Source of the DNA: Pseudovibrio ascidiaceicola
GTDB taxonomy: Bacteria; Pseudomonadota; Alphaproteobacteria; Rhizobiales; Stappiaceae
Direction: 5' to 3'
Assembly (NCBI RefSeq): GCF_900114245.1
Contig: NZ_FOSK01000004.1
Span: 358,101-422,100 of the forward strand
Length of the DNA stretch: 64,000 nt
Every line of letters starts with the position of its first letter. Positions within the stretch are counted from its first letter, which is position 1. Below the pieces are notes generated by a model. It was given only the letters and a program-made list of their open reading frames with translations, was not told the DNA's origin and searched no databases. Position numbers and translations under genes: made by a program. Below, one piece after another: positions 1 through 8,162 of the stretch.

Positions 1-1644
1 GTGGTGTTTATGGCGGGTGCGCAGGTGGGCAAGACGGAGGCCGGGCTCAACTGGATCGGCTATGTCATCGACCACGCGCCAGGAATGATGTTGTTGGTGA
101 TGCCTTCGCTGGATATGCTCAAGCGCAACAGCCGCACGCGTATAGATCCGCTCATCAGCGACACGCCAGCCCTCAAGGCCAAGGTGGCTGCACCCAAAAC
201 CCGCGAGAAAGGCAACACCATCGCCATGAAAAGCTTTGTGGGCGGTGAGCTGGTGATGACGGGAGCGAACGCCCCAACGGGTCTGCGCTCAACACCCGTG
301 CGCTATATTTTTCTGGATGAGGTGGACGGCTATCCGGTGGATGCAGATGGTGAAGGCGATCCGGTGGAACTGGCGATCCGGCGCACGGCGACCTATGCAG
401 GCAAGAAGAAGATTTATCTGTGTTCCACGCCAACCCTTTCCGGTGTGTCGCGCATTGAAAAGGCTTATGCGGAATCCGATCAACGCAAGTTCTTCGTGCC
501 CTGCCCGCACTGCGGCGCTATGCAGGTGATTGCGTGGGCGCGGATCAAGTGGCCGGAGGGGGAACCGCTGAAAGCAACACTGCATTGTGAGCATTGCGGC
601 GAGCCGATTGAGGAGCGGCACAAGCTGAAAATGCTGGCGCAAGGTCAGTGGCAGGCGACCAAGGATGGCGATGGCCGCACGGCGGGGTTTTGGTTACCCG
701 GGCTGTATTCTCCGTTTGAGACGTGGGGCGAGATGGCAGCGGAGTTTCTCACCGTCAAAAGCGATCCGCCACGGCTGCAAACCTTCGTCAACACACGGCT
801 GGGAGAAGCCTATGAGGACCGCGACACGGCACCGATTGAGGCGGAGCGTCTGCTGAGCCGGTGTGAGCCGTTTGGCGAGATCCTGCCGGATGAGGTGGCG
901 CTGATCACGGCGGGCGTGGATACGCAGGATGACCGACTGGAGCTGGAGATTGTTGGCTGGGGCAAAGGGGAGGAAAGCTGGAGCCTGGACTATCAGGTGC
1001 TTTGGGGTGATCCGGCGTTTCCGGAAGTGTGGCAGCAGCTGGATGCAGTGCTGTTGAAGCGCTACCCACACGTACGAGACGTGCCCCCTCTGCCCATTTC
1101 AGCCGTGGCGATCGACAGCGGCGGGCACAGAACGCCCAATGTGATGGAGTATGTGCAACCACGCCAAAACCGCCGTGTGTGGGCGATCAAAGGGCGCGGT
1201 GGCCCGGGCATTCCCGCATGGCCCAAACGCCCGCCAAAGCTCAAGGCAGGTCAGCTGGCCCCGCTTTACATTGTGGGCGTGGACAGCCTCAAACACACGC
1301 TGATTTCACGGTTACGCATAGAAACCGCCAGTGCGGGTTACTGCCATTTTCCGGAGGGGCGAGATCTGGACTACTTCCGCGGCATCACCGCCGAAAAGCC
1401 CGTTCGGGTGTACAAGGGCGGTGTTGCCAAAATCAAATGGGTGGCCGATAGCGGGGTACGGAATGAGCCGCTGGATTGTCGGGTGTATGCCAGTGCTGCG
1501 TTGCATGGGTTGGCTGCGAGTGGTGTGAGGGCGGAGCAGGCTATTAAGGCATTACAAGAAAAGCCAAAGAATAAATCCCAAACGAATCAAAACCCCAAGA
1601 ATTATTATGGAAAGGTAATAGTAAGATCGAAATATCTTGACTAA
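1..1644 (+). CDS. Phage terminase large subunit, GpA family (5' partial)
   Basis: This is the ATPase/endonuclease that cuts phage DNA and drives it into the prohead. The frame enters from the left edge, so base 1 is not the true start; the family is usually 600-700 residues and an N-terminal part is missing. Counting from base 1, a Walker A-like GAQVGKT sits at residues 6-12, Walker B FLDEVD at about 104-109, a CPHC/CEHC zinc ribbon at about 168-199, and the nuclease domain starts near GVDTQD at 305. The last 25 residues are Asn/Lys rich. A portal gene normally follows within a few hundred bases; here about 3 kb of unrelated genes intervene. Confidence 0.9.
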   Translation: MVFMAGAQVGKTEAGLNWIGYVIDHAPGMMLLVMPSLDMLKRNSRTRIDPLISDTPALKAKVAAPKTREKGNTIAMKSFVGGELVMTGANAPTGLRSTPVRYIFLDEVDGYPVDADGEGDPVELAIRRTATYAGKKKIYLCSTPTLSGVSRIEKAYAESDQRKFFVPCPHCGAMQVIAWARIKWPEGEPLKATLHCEHCGEPIEERHKLKMLAQGQWQATKDGDGRTAGFWLPGLYSPFETWGEMAAEFLTVKSDPPRLQTFVNTRLGEAYEDRDTAPIEAERLLSRCEPFGEILPDEVALITAGVDTQDDRLELEIVGWGKGEESWSLDYQVLWGDPAFPEVWQQLDAVLLKRYPHVRDVPPLPISAVAIDSGGHRTPNVMEYVQPRQNRRVWAIKGRGGPGIPAWPKRPPKLKAGQLAPLYIVGVDSLKHTLISRLRIETASAGYCHFPEGRDLDYFRGITAEKPVRVYKGGVAKIKWVADSGVRNEPLDCRVYASAALHGLAASGVRAEQAIKALQEKPKNKSQTNQNPKNYYGKVIVRSKYLD

Positions 1645-1909
1645 CAATCGTAGTAGGTTGACACACGGCAACCCTCAAAGATTAACAGACAATTAATGGA
1701 CTGCGATTTCCACTATTTTCGGGGAAAACCTCAAAAAAAGCAACAAGTCATTGATTTAAAATAACTTTCTTCTTTTTCATCTAGTAGTATTCTCTTACAT
1801 ATATACCCTCTTTTAGGGTAGATATGGGGACATAACCGCTTACCGTTACGCCCTAATGACTTGTAATATCTGAAAATCACTTTTAGAAATATTGGTGTCG
1901 AAACGACAA
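1645..1909. other. Gene-free stretch after terminase
   Basis: AT-rich DNA with no ORF showing coding features or a ribosome binding site. A short hairpin, TACCCT-ctttt-AGGGTA, lies at 1804-1820. A drop in G+C relative to the terminase gene starts near base 1600 and marks the left edge of the cargo block. Confidence 0.4.
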
Positions 1910-1966
1910 AACGACCCAGAGCGGCCACTCTGAGTCGTTGTTAGTCGGGGCGAGGTTCGCACTAAC
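1910..1966. repeat. Two adjacent hairpins
   Basis: The first inverted repeat pairs AACGAC plus CAGAG (from 1910) with CTCTG plus GTCGTT (ending 1939), with one mismatch and a 6-base loop. The second starts on the next base: GTTAGT (1940-1945) with ACTAAC (1961-1966). Neither is followed by a T tract, so a simple intrinsic terminator is not supported. They could be processed leader or terminator structures, or protein or recombinase binding sites. Confidence 0.5.
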
Positions 1967-2075
1967 CGAGAGTCATCGCGAGCCCTTAAAGGTAAACCCC
2001 ACTACATATTTGTGTAGCTGGTTTGTTGCCTGTTAGCAAGATGACTCTGTTGATATTGATCGTAAGAGGTAAATA

Positions 2076-2276
2076 ATGATCAATCACAACGGGCCAATTA
2101 AGGCAGTTCGTACACCATCTCGCAGAATTCCAATTTGTGAGATTCCAATGATCAAGAAACGCATTCATCAGGGTGAGTTCTTGAATAGGATCGCTGCGGA
2201 CTATGACGTGAATCCTGGACGGATCTCAGAGATCAAAAATGGTCAACGATACGCGGAAATTCCTCCCGCCGCCTAA
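2076..2276 (+). CDS. Small helix-turn-helix protein (66 aa)
   Basis: The ATG has an AGAGG ribosome binding site seven bases upstream. The C-terminal half (IKKRIHQGEFLNRIAADYD, then VNPGRISEIKNG) has the pattern of a short helix-turn-helix, with RIS..KNG as a possible recognition helix. It is too small for a typical Xre protein and resembles the small DNA-binding proteins scattered through prophages. It is followed within ten bases by a strong hairpin, which supports it as a separate transcription unit. Target unknown. Confidence 0.55.
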   Translation: MINHNGPIKAVRTPSRRIPICEIPMIKKRIHQGEFLNRIAADYDVNPGRISEIKNGQRYAEIPPAA

Positions 2277-2286
2277 GGTCACTCTA

Positions 2287-2314
2287 GAGAGATGCAGCTT
2301 CGGTTGCATCTCTC
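2287..2314 (+). terminator. Stable UUCG hairpin after the 66-aa gene
   Basis: GAGAGATGCAG and TTGCATCTCTC form a near-perfect stem closed by a cTTCGg tetraloop just after the stop codon. No T run follows, so it may act as a 3'-end stabiliser or a Rho-assisted end rather than a classical intrinsic terminator. Confidence 0.55.
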
Positions 2315-2338
2315 GAATAACTCAAGTTCTCAAATGAA

Positions 2339-2366
2339 TAATGCCGCCCATTTTTGAGCGGCATTA
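2339..2366 (-). terminator. Hairpin ending the minus-strand cargo unit
   Basis: TAATGCCGC and GCGGCATTA form a 9-bp stem around a 10-base loop, 24 bases past the stop of the 69-aa minus-strand gene. It sits between two converging units and probably serves at least the minus strand. Confidence 0.5.
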
Positions 2367-2389
2367 AAAAGAATAAGGACATAGTGAGT

Positions 2390-2599
2390 TTATGCTTCAA
2401 GCCACATCTTGGCAGACGCACTTGAACCGCTACGCTCTTCGCCATCAAACTTAAGAGACTTGAGACCCTTTTCTTTAGCGAGAGCGGCAAAGCGACCTTT
2501 TGCTTTGGTCGGCGCATTTGTCTCGCGAACAAGGACCCTTTTGACTGCTTTTGTCTTCCTCTCAAGTTTGGCTGAACTTTTATAGCAAGCCAAAGTCAT
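2390..2599 (-). CDS. Small basic protein, unknown (69 aa)
   Basis: I do not recognise this protein. It is lysine/arginine rich in its first two thirds (SSAKLERKTKAVKRVLVRE) and lacks membrane segments. I chose the ATG at 2599 because a GGAGAG ribosome binding site lies just upstream and because it follows the stop of the 202-aa gene by one base, which suggests translational coupling; in-frame starts at 2626 and 2650 would overlap that gene. The pair could be a toxin/antitoxin-like or regulator/effector unit, but nothing in the residues proves it. Confidence 0.55.
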   Translation of the reverse strand: MTLACYKSSAKLERKTKAVKRVLVRETNAPTKAKGRFAALAKEKGLKSLKFDGEERSGSSASAKMWLEA

Positions 2600-2600
2600 C

Positions 2601-3209
2601 TCATCTCTCCAGTTCACAGTACTCATTTTGAGCATCATAAGAGAACCCAAATTCTTGAACGTAGTACTGTATCAACTTGTCATTAGCTGGCTTTTCTAGC
2701 CTTATCTTTGACTTACCCATATAATGGGCAAATCGATCCGCGATATCAAGCAAAATCAATGTTACATATCCTTTAAGCAAATGGGTGTCGTCAGGGTTTC
2801 CTTCTGCGACATAGATTGTAACAGCGTGTTTTTTAACGCGAATAAGACAAAGCGCAGCAAGAATATCCGCTGCACCATTGTTGTAAAACAAGCTTAATAA
2901 AAACCTCTCTTTATTACCATCCGCTGATTTCCAGTACTCTTCCCAATCTAGATTCAAGTCTTTAGACGCATGCTTGCCGTAATTGTGATGCCCCAACCAA
3001 TCTTTTTTCCAAGTCTCGATACACTGGCTTGTCGTCAGTTTCGCTTTTATTTGAAATTCACTATCAACAGAGGGATAATCTTGATCACTTTGAAAGATAC
3101 CCGAAAACTCATCGACCGACTCGCTTGCAGCTTTCCTTAAGCTATTCAATTTCTTATTTTTTAATAGGTTTACTTTCCGCATCACTTGATATGTCATTTG
3201 ACGACACAT
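2601..3209 (-). CDS. Hypothetical protein with GNAT-like C-terminus (202 aa)
   Basis: No family is certain. The C-terminal third, from KGYVTLILLDIADRF through KIRLEKPANDKLIQYY to EFGF, follows the pattern of acetyltransferase (GNAT) motifs A and B, with the N-x-x-x-x-x-Y-x-x-x-F-G-F ending typical of that fold. The N-terminal half is charged and unrecognised. It is the first gene of a two-gene minus-strand unit inserted between phage terminase and portal, so cargo such as a toxin, defence or host-modifying function is plausible. The start is uncertain: ATGs at 3209, 3197 and 3182 are possible. Confidence 0.55.
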   Translation of the reverse strand: MCRQMTYQVMRKVNLLKNKKLNSLRKAASESVDEFSGIFQSDQDYPSVDSEFQIKAKLTTSQCIETWKKDWLGHHNYGKHASKDLNLDWEEYWKSADGNKERFLLSLFYNNGAADILAALCLIRVKKHAVTIYVAEGNPDDTHLLKGYVTLILLDIADRFAHYMGKSKIRLEKPANDKLIQYYVQEFGFSYDAQNEYCELER

Positions 3210-3284
3210 ACCTTTGCTTAAATTATAAAGTATAACTATCTTTTCTTGTACAACTTCATGTTATCTCAACGCAACCGAATAACG

Positions 3285-3509
3285 CTATTTCCTCAATCTC
3301 ACCCCTACACCACCACCATTTTCAGGAATAAACTCCACTCCAGCTTCCTCTAGAGCGGTCTGCATAGCATTCAGATTGTTGATCCTTGGTACTCGAGCAC
3401 CACGCTCAAAGTCAGCAAGAGTTTGCGCTCCAACGTTAGCCATTGAAGCAAGTTCTTTTTGCGACATTCCTATGAGTGCTCTGGCAGCCCGACACTGTGC
3501 TGGAGTCAA
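3285..3509 (-). CDS. Xre-family transcriptional regulator (74 aa)
   Basis: A single HTH_3/Xre domain: TPAQCRAARALIGMSQKELA, then NVGAQTLADFERGARVP, then a C-terminal strand (GVEFIPENGGGVGVRLR) seen in a common alphaproteobacterial family of 70-90 residues. I place the start at the TTG at 3509 because GGAG lies seven bases upstream and the family normally begins at L/MTPAQ; a longer reading from 3578 adds 23 AT-rich-coded residues. It is divergent from the gene at 3605 and probably represses across the shared 95-bp region. Confidence 0.8.
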   Translation of the reverse strand: MTPAQCRAARALIGMSQKELASMANVGAQTLADFERGARVPRINNLNAMQTALEEAGVEFIPENGGGVGVRLRK

Positions 3510-3523
3510 TACATTTCTCCAAT

Positions 3524-3591
3524 ATTGATATTTTATATTGACTTCGTATTGAAGTTGATAGATTTTATCAAAATACAACTTTTATATCAAT
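3524..3591. promoter_or_regulatory. Divergent operator/promoter region of the Xre gene
   Basis: Very AT-rich DNA between two divergent genes. ATTGATAT at 3524-3531 is matched by its inverse ATATCAAT at 3584-3591, and extra TTGA half-sites (TATTGA, AAGTTGATA) lie between them. This is the likely binding region of the adjacent Xre protein; no single palindrome can be chosen by eye. Confidence 0.4.
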
Positions 3592-3604
3592 CATGGAGAA
3601 CGCG

Positions 3605-4012
3605 ATGAAAGACCTTTTTCGCGAACGGGAGAAGTGCGCCCAAAACCCGGACCGCCGCGCGGTGCTGACCGGAAGCCTCGCCAGCATTGCTGTGGTGGCA
3701 ACACCCAGCGCCAAAGCCGCCCCACACGATCCCCTCCCCGAACTGGCAGAGCGCTACAAAACCGCCTGCCAGCACTACTGCGAGCTGAAGATCCCCAAAT
3801 CCGCCAGCTTTGCCGAGGAGGACGCCCTCCTGCGCCCCTACAGCGATGCAGTGACCACCACCTACCACCACCTCATCGACACCCCGGCCCCAACCCTCAC
3901 CGGCATAATCACCAAACTCCGCCTCTTCCTCGAAGAAATGACAGTAGCCGGACACCTAGACCCCGACTACGCCCTCATCGCCTCCGCACTGAAGGATTGT
4001 GAGACACTATAA
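3605..4012 (+). CDS. Hypothetical protein with twin-arginine-like N-terminus (135 aa)
   Basis: The N-terminus carries DRRAVLTG followed by a hydrophobic SLASIAVVATPSAKAA segment ending in an AxA-type site, so export by Tat is possible although the consensus is incomplete. The mature part (about 95 residues) looks helical and has no motif I recognise. The ATG at 3605 has GGAGAA upstream and is preferred to the ATG at 3593. Similar Tat-like small proteins sit near portal genes in rhizobial prophages. Codon use is far more C-rich than in its neighbours, a sign of different ancestry. Confidence 0.55.
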   Translation: MKDLFREREKCAQNPDRRAVLTGSLASIAVVATPSAKAAPHDPLPELAERYKTACQHYCELKIPKSASFAEEDALLRPYSDAVTTTYHHLIDTPAPTLTGIITKLRLFLEEMTVAGHLDPDYALIASALKDCETL

Positions 4013-4062
4013 AATAATTCATTGAATTATTTATTGACAGGAGATGGCGCCTGAAGCAAAAT
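4012..4062 (+). promoter_or_regulatory. Palindrome overlapping a TTGACA promoter
   Basis: AAATAATTCA and TGAATTATTT form a perfect 10-1-10 inverted repeat at 4012-4032. A consensus -35 TTGACA follows at 4034-4039, and CAAAAT at 4057-4062 is a fair -10 at 17-bp spacing. This is a candidate repressor site for the MerR-like gene downstream. Confidence 0.45.
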
Positions 4063-4735
4063 GCAGTCAATGAGTTTAATGGGTGATCAAATGAGCAAGA
4101 CAGCAGAAACTCTCCGCAAGGGCCTCAGTCAGGAACAGCAAGAGACACTGGATATTCTTCTGGCTGACGACGAGCGCACTTATCTGGAGTACCTCTCAGG
4201 GTTTTCTCAGGAAGAGCTCCAGAAGTACCTGGACGGCATGCAGGTCGTTGGTCTTGCAAAACAACACGAACAGAGAGCACTCCTTCGCTTTAACGAGCGC
4301 AGACACAAACTCGCCGCTGTCGTGGAAGTGAGCAAAATCTCAAAGATCACTCTACGCAACTGGCTGACACGCGGACAGCTGAAACTAGATGCAGAAGACG
4401 GCCACACCAAAAGCGGCTGGAGAGCATTTTCCGAGCGCGATACAATTCACATTACCCTTGCAGCGCATCTGAGCCGGATGGGCGTTCCTGTCACCCATTT
4501 TGATGACATCATCACTCCAATCCTGAAATTTATTGAGGGACTGGCCACCCGCTCTCACGGCTTTGCAACTGAACCTCTCTTCCTCATCACCAATGAAAAT
4601 GGCTGGGATCTGCAGTCCTACGGCGGAGGCACCCTGCCAAAGCCTGATGAGCTGCCCTCAGTCTACATGGTCGTAAACCCCGCCAAGATTCTCAATGAAG
4701 TCATGACCGGCCTTTACGGCCCTCAGAGAGGATAA
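4061..4735 (+). CDS. MerR-like HTH protein (phage cargo, 224 aa)
   Basis: A MerR-type winged HTH is visible at about residues 92-127: SKISKITLRNWLTRGQLKLD, then GWRAFSERDTIHI, which match the recognition helix and wing-plus-start of helix 3. The first 90 residues are helical and charged; the C-terminal part (ITNENGWDLQSYGG, PSVYMVVNPAKILNEV) is unrecognised. Several in-frame ATGs exist (4061, 4070, 4079, 4091); 4091 best fits the predicted promoter. It ends six bases before the portal gene, so it may read through into the capsid genes and control them. Confidence 0.65.
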   Translation: MQSMSLMGDQMSKTAETLRKGLSQEQQETLDILLADDERTYLEYLSGFSQEELQKYLDGMQVVGLAKQHEQRALLRFNERRHKLAAVVEVSKISKITLRNWLTRGQLKLDAEDGHTKSGWRAFSERDTIHITLAAHLSRMGVPVTHFDDIITPILKFIEGLATRSHGFATEPLFLITNENGWDLQSYGGGTLPKPDELPSVYMVVNPAKILNEVMTGLYGPQRG

Positions 4736-4741
4736 GGCATT

Positions 4742-6157
4742 ATGATCCAGCCCCGCCGCCCACTTGCAAAACGCCTTCAGAACCTTGTCGCCCGGATGAT
4801 TGGGCTGGAGGCAGCTGGACGGGGGCACAGGTGGCAGGGCATCGCGGGGATCGGCAATCTTTCCGAGGCAACCGCAGCCGGATCAAAGACCATTCAAGAG
4901 CGCGGGGTTGCGCTTTCCACCAACAACCCATGGGGACACGCCGCTGTCTCCGGCCTTGTTGCCAATTACATCGGCGCTGGCATCGTCACCCGCCCCAAAT
5001 TCCCAACAGACACCATCCGCGATAAGATCCAGAAAGCCCATGAACGCTGGCTGGAGACTTGCGACTTTGAAGGTCGGCACGACTTCTACGGCCTGCAGGC
5101 CCAGTTGATGCGCGAGATTGTGGTGAAGGGTGAAAGCTTCGTCCAGCTGGTACAGACCGGAACTGACCTAAAGCTGAAGCTCATTCCCGCCGACATGGTG
5201 GACGCTACGTTGTTCCGCGAGCTGGAAGGCAAAGGCCACATTTTCGCAGGCGTCGAGTTTGATGCAGACGGCAGACGCATCGCCTACCACGTTCTGCCCC
5301 GCCGCCGTGGCACCGCTCTACTACAAAACCTTGGACACATCCGCGTCCCTGCTGAAGATATGTTGCATGTGTTTGTGCCACTGGAGCCAGGACAAGTGCG
5401 CGGCCTTTCATGGCTCTCTCCTGTCCTGCTTCGCGCTCAATCACTGGACAGCTACGAAGACGCCCAGTTGGAACGCCAACGGGTTGCGGCTTTGTTTGCT
5501 GGCTTTGTGAGAGACGTCAACGGACAAGCCAATCCATTCGATGGTGAGCAAAAGAATGGCCTTTTAGAAACAGGCATGGAGCCGGGAGCGCTACACTTCC
5601 TGCCACCGGGATCAGACATCGAATTCCCCAACCTGCCGGACGTGAAAGACTTCCCCGCCTTCATCCAGTGGCAGCTGAGAGCCATGGCCGCAGGACTTGG
5701 CATCACCTACGAGCAGCTGACAGGCGACTATTCCAACTCCAATTACTCCTCCAGCCGCGCGGCCCTGCTTGAGTTCCGCCGTAAGGTGGAGAGCATCCAG
5801 CACCTTGTTCTGGTCAAGCAGTTCCTACAGCCGATCTATGAGCGTTTTGTGGGACTGCTGGCCCTACGCGGAACGCTGGATCTAGGCGCCTATTCCGCAG
5901 AGCCGGAGGCCTTCCACGCCGCCGAGTACCTGCCACCCGCATGGCCTTGGGTCGACCCAGAAAAAGACGCCAAAGCCGCAGTTATCGAGATTGAAAACGG
6001 ACTGACCAGCCGGACCCGGGTTGTCGCGCAGCGCGGCTTCTCTGTCGAGGAAATCGACGAGGAGCGCAAACGCGACACAGACAGGGAGCGGGGTATTGGT
6101 CAACAGATGTCCGCTGGCACCAACCCCGCTCCCTCAACTGAAGGAAAAGCTGCATGA
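4742..6157 (+). CDS. Phage portal protein, lambda family
   Basis: The portal is the dodecameric ring at the capsid vertex through which DNA enters. The 471-residue length and motifs match the lambda gpB family: NNPWGHAAVSGLVANYIG near the start, KGESFVQLVQTG, a long region ending in QWQLRAMAAGLGITYEQLTGD, and SNSNYSSSRAALLEFRR. Its stop overlaps the start of the protease/capsid gene by four bases (ATGA), so translation is coupled. Host codon use and intact motifs suggest a functional protein. Confidence 0.93.
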   Translation: MIQPRRPLAKRLQNLVARMIGLEAAGRGHRWQGIAGIGNLSEATAAGSKTIQERGVALSTNNPWGHAAVSGLVANYIGAGIVTRPKFPTDTIRDKIQKAHERWLETCDFEGRHDFYGLQAQLMREIVVKGESFVQLVQTGTDLKLKLIPADMVDATLFRELEGKGHIFAGVEFDADGRRIAYHVLPRRRGTALLQNLGHIRVPAEDMLHVFVPLEPGQVRGLSWLSPVLLRAQSLDSYEDAQLERQRVAALFAGFVRDVNGQANPFDGEQKNGLLETGMEPGALHFLPPGSDIEFPNLPDVKDFPAFIQWQLRAMAAGLGITYEQLTGDYSNSNYSSSRAALLEFRRKVESIQHLVLVKQFLQPIYERFVGLLALRGTLDLGAYSAEPEAFHAAEYLPPAWPWVDPEKDAKAAVIEIENGLTSRTRVVAQRGFSVEEIDEERKRDTDRERGIGQQMSAGTNPAPSTEGKAA

Positions 6158-7935
6158 ATGCCCCCGCCTTCCTCACCCGTGATCTGACTTTCAAATCCTC
6201 CAGCCTCGATGAAAAACAGCGGACCGTCGAGGCAACTGCCACCGCCTTTGGTAGCGTGGACCGTGGCGCCTTTATTGAGCGACTGGACCCGACAGCCACC
6301 ACGGCGGAGGCCTTTATCGGCCTGCCAGTTTTAGATAGCCATCGCCAGGATAGCCTGAGTGCAGTGCTTGGCACCGTGACAGCAGCACGAGCGGACAACG
6401 GCTGCATCCTCGTCACCATCAAGTTTACATCTGACAGCCGCGCCAACCCCGTGATTGCGGACATTCGCGAGGGAATGATTACAGGCGTTTCCATCGGCTA
6501 TCAGGTTGAGAAATGGGCGGACAGCAGAGATCCGGACACCGGACGCTCCATTCGCACCATCACCCAGTTCAAACCAAGAGAAGTTAGCTTTGTCAGTGTG
6601 CCAGCGGACCCGGACGCAAGGATCAGAGCGATGCCAACGGAGAACCAACCCAACTCACCAGAACCACCCAAAACACCCACGCCAGACTTGGCACAACGCA
6701 ACCAGCAGATCCGCTCTATCGCAGGGACATTGAACCTGACCACTGAGTGGACTGATAGCCAGATCGACAGCACATCCACACTGGATGAGATCCGAGCCGC
6801 CGCAATTACGGAGGCAGAGAAGCGGACAACACCGCCGATCCGGACGCAGTCGGTGCAAATTCTCGCAGATCACACCGATCCGCATACACGCGCAGAACGC
6901 ATGTCTGACGCCATGATGACGCGCATTGACCCAACCCATAAGCCAGAGGACAGCGCCCGCGATTTCATCGGAATGTCTATTCCGGAGATGGCTCGTGACT
7001 GCCTGCGCAATGCCAATGTTTCAACCACGGCCCTTTCCCAGGCAACGATTGTCTCTCGTGCGCTGCATTCCACCAGTGACTTTCCCCTCATCATGGGAAA
7101 CACCGTTGGGCGGACACTGCGCCAATCCTATGACAGTGTGCCAAGCGCTTTGAAGAAGCTGGCACGGCAAACCACCGTGAAAGACTTCCGCGCAAAGCAC
7201 CGGATTATTCTTTCTGAAGCTCCCGATCTGGAGAAGCTCAACGAGCATGGTGAATACAAACACGGCACCATGAGCGAGAGCGCTGAAAGCTTCAAGATCG
7301 ACACCTTCGGGCGAATGATCGGCATCACCCGCCAAGCGCTCATCAACGATGACCTTGGAGCCTTGAATGACCTGCCACGCAGACTAGGCATTGCAGCAGC
7401 AGACTTTGAAGCGGAGTTTTTTATCAAGCTGCTGGAGATGAATGGCGGCAAAGGGCCAAAGATGGGAGACGGTAATCCAGTTTTCCATGAAGGCCATCGC
7501 AACCTTGCACAAACCAAAGGCAAGCCGTCCATTGAGACACTCTCCGTATTGCGTCAGGCACTGCGCCACCAGGTGAGCCTGTCTGGCAAGCGTCTCAACC
7601 TCTCCCCTCGCCATCTGATTATTCCAGCCGAGCTGGAGACACTGGCACAGAAGCTCCTTGCCGAGATCACACCAAACCGCATCGACGATGTGAACCCGTT
7701 CTCTGATCTGGGAATGGTCGTGGAAGGCCGCTTTAACAATCCCGATCGCTGGTATCTGGCAACCAGCCACAGCCAGATGGACGGCTTGGAATATGCCTAT
7801 CTGGAAGGTGAGCCAGGACCACAGACCGAAACCAAAGCCGGATTTGAGATTGATGGCATCAAGATCAAAGTCCGTCTCGACTTCGGTGCCTGCTTTGGCG
7901 ACTGGCGCGGATGGCAAATGAACGAGGGCAAGTGA
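6154..7935 (+). CDS. Prohead protease / major capsid protein fusion
   Basis: One 593-residue polypeptide joins two head functions. Residues 1-160 match the HK97-type (U35) prohead protease: SH at 62-63 and GVSIGY around Ser113 are the expected catalytic His and Ser. A Pro/Thr-rich linker follows (about 165-185). Residues about 290-593 match the Mu gpT-like major capsid protein (for example LGIAAADFEAEFFIKLLEMN, PRHLIIPAELETLAQKLL). The protease is presumed to free the capsid part by self-cleavage. Such fusions are known in alphaproteobacterial phages. The stop overlaps the next start (TGATG). Confidence 0.88.
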   Translation: MNAPAFLTRDLTFKSSSLDEKQRTVEATATAFGSVDRGAFIERLDPTATTAEAFIGLPVLDSHRQDSLSAVLGTVTAARADNGCILVTIKFTSDSRANPVIADIREGMITGVSIGYQVEKWADSRDPDTGRSIRTITQFKPREVSFVSVPADPDARIRAMPTENQPNSPEPPKTPTPDLAQRNQQIRSIAGTLNLTTEWTDSQIDSTSTLDEIRAAAITEAEKRTTPPIRTQSVQILADHTDPHTRAERMSDAMMTRIDPTHKPEDSARDFIGMSIPEMARDCLRNANVSTTALSQATIVSRALHSTSDFPLIMGNTVGRTLRQSYDSVPSALKKLARQTTVKDFRAKHRIILSEAPDLEKLNEHGEYKHGTMSESAESFKIDTFGRMIGITRQALINDDLGALNDLPRRLGIAAADFEAEFFIKLLEMNGGKGPKMGDGNPVFHEGHRNLAQTKGKPSIETLSVLRQALRHQVSLSGKRLNLSPRHLIIPAELETLAQKLLAEITPNRIDDVNPFSDLGMVVEGRFNNPDRWYLATSHSQMDGLEYAYLEGEPGPQTETKAGFEIDGIKIKVRLDFGACFGDWRGWQMNEGK

Positions 7936-8147
7936 TGACTAGCCTGGAAGAGCTTATTACCCGTCGTGACAAGTTGGAAAAGACGAGAGCTAAGGGTGTC
8001 AAAACCGTTCGCTTCGGTCGCGATGAAGTCACTTATAAATCTGACAGCGAAATGGCCGTAGCGCTCGCAGACCTGAACAGGAAAATTGCAGCAAGCCAAG
8101 GTCGCACAGTTCGTCGGGTTCGTATCATTTCAAGTAAAGGCGCTTAG
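7935..8147 (+). CDS. gpW-like head-tail joining protein (70 aa)
   Basis: A short protein of the lambda gpW type, which closes the filled head and forms the site for tail attachment. The pattern SLEELITRRDKLEKTRAKG, VTYKSDSEMAVALADLNRKIAA is typical. The start is the ATG at 7935 overlapping the capsid stop; an earlier in-frame ATG lies inside the capsid gene. A head-completion protein but no tail gene in the window implies tails come from elsewhere or from genes outside the window. Confidence 0.8.
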   Translation: MTSLEELITRRDKLEKTRAKGVKTVRFGRDEVTYKSDSEMAVALADLNRKIAASQGRTVRRVRIISSKGA

Positions 8148-8162
8148 GCGCGGAGATTGCAC

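Noticed and set aside
1731..1928. 65-codon minus-strand frame after terminase
   Set aside because: AT-rich, no ribosome binding site, and its start lies within a hairpin.
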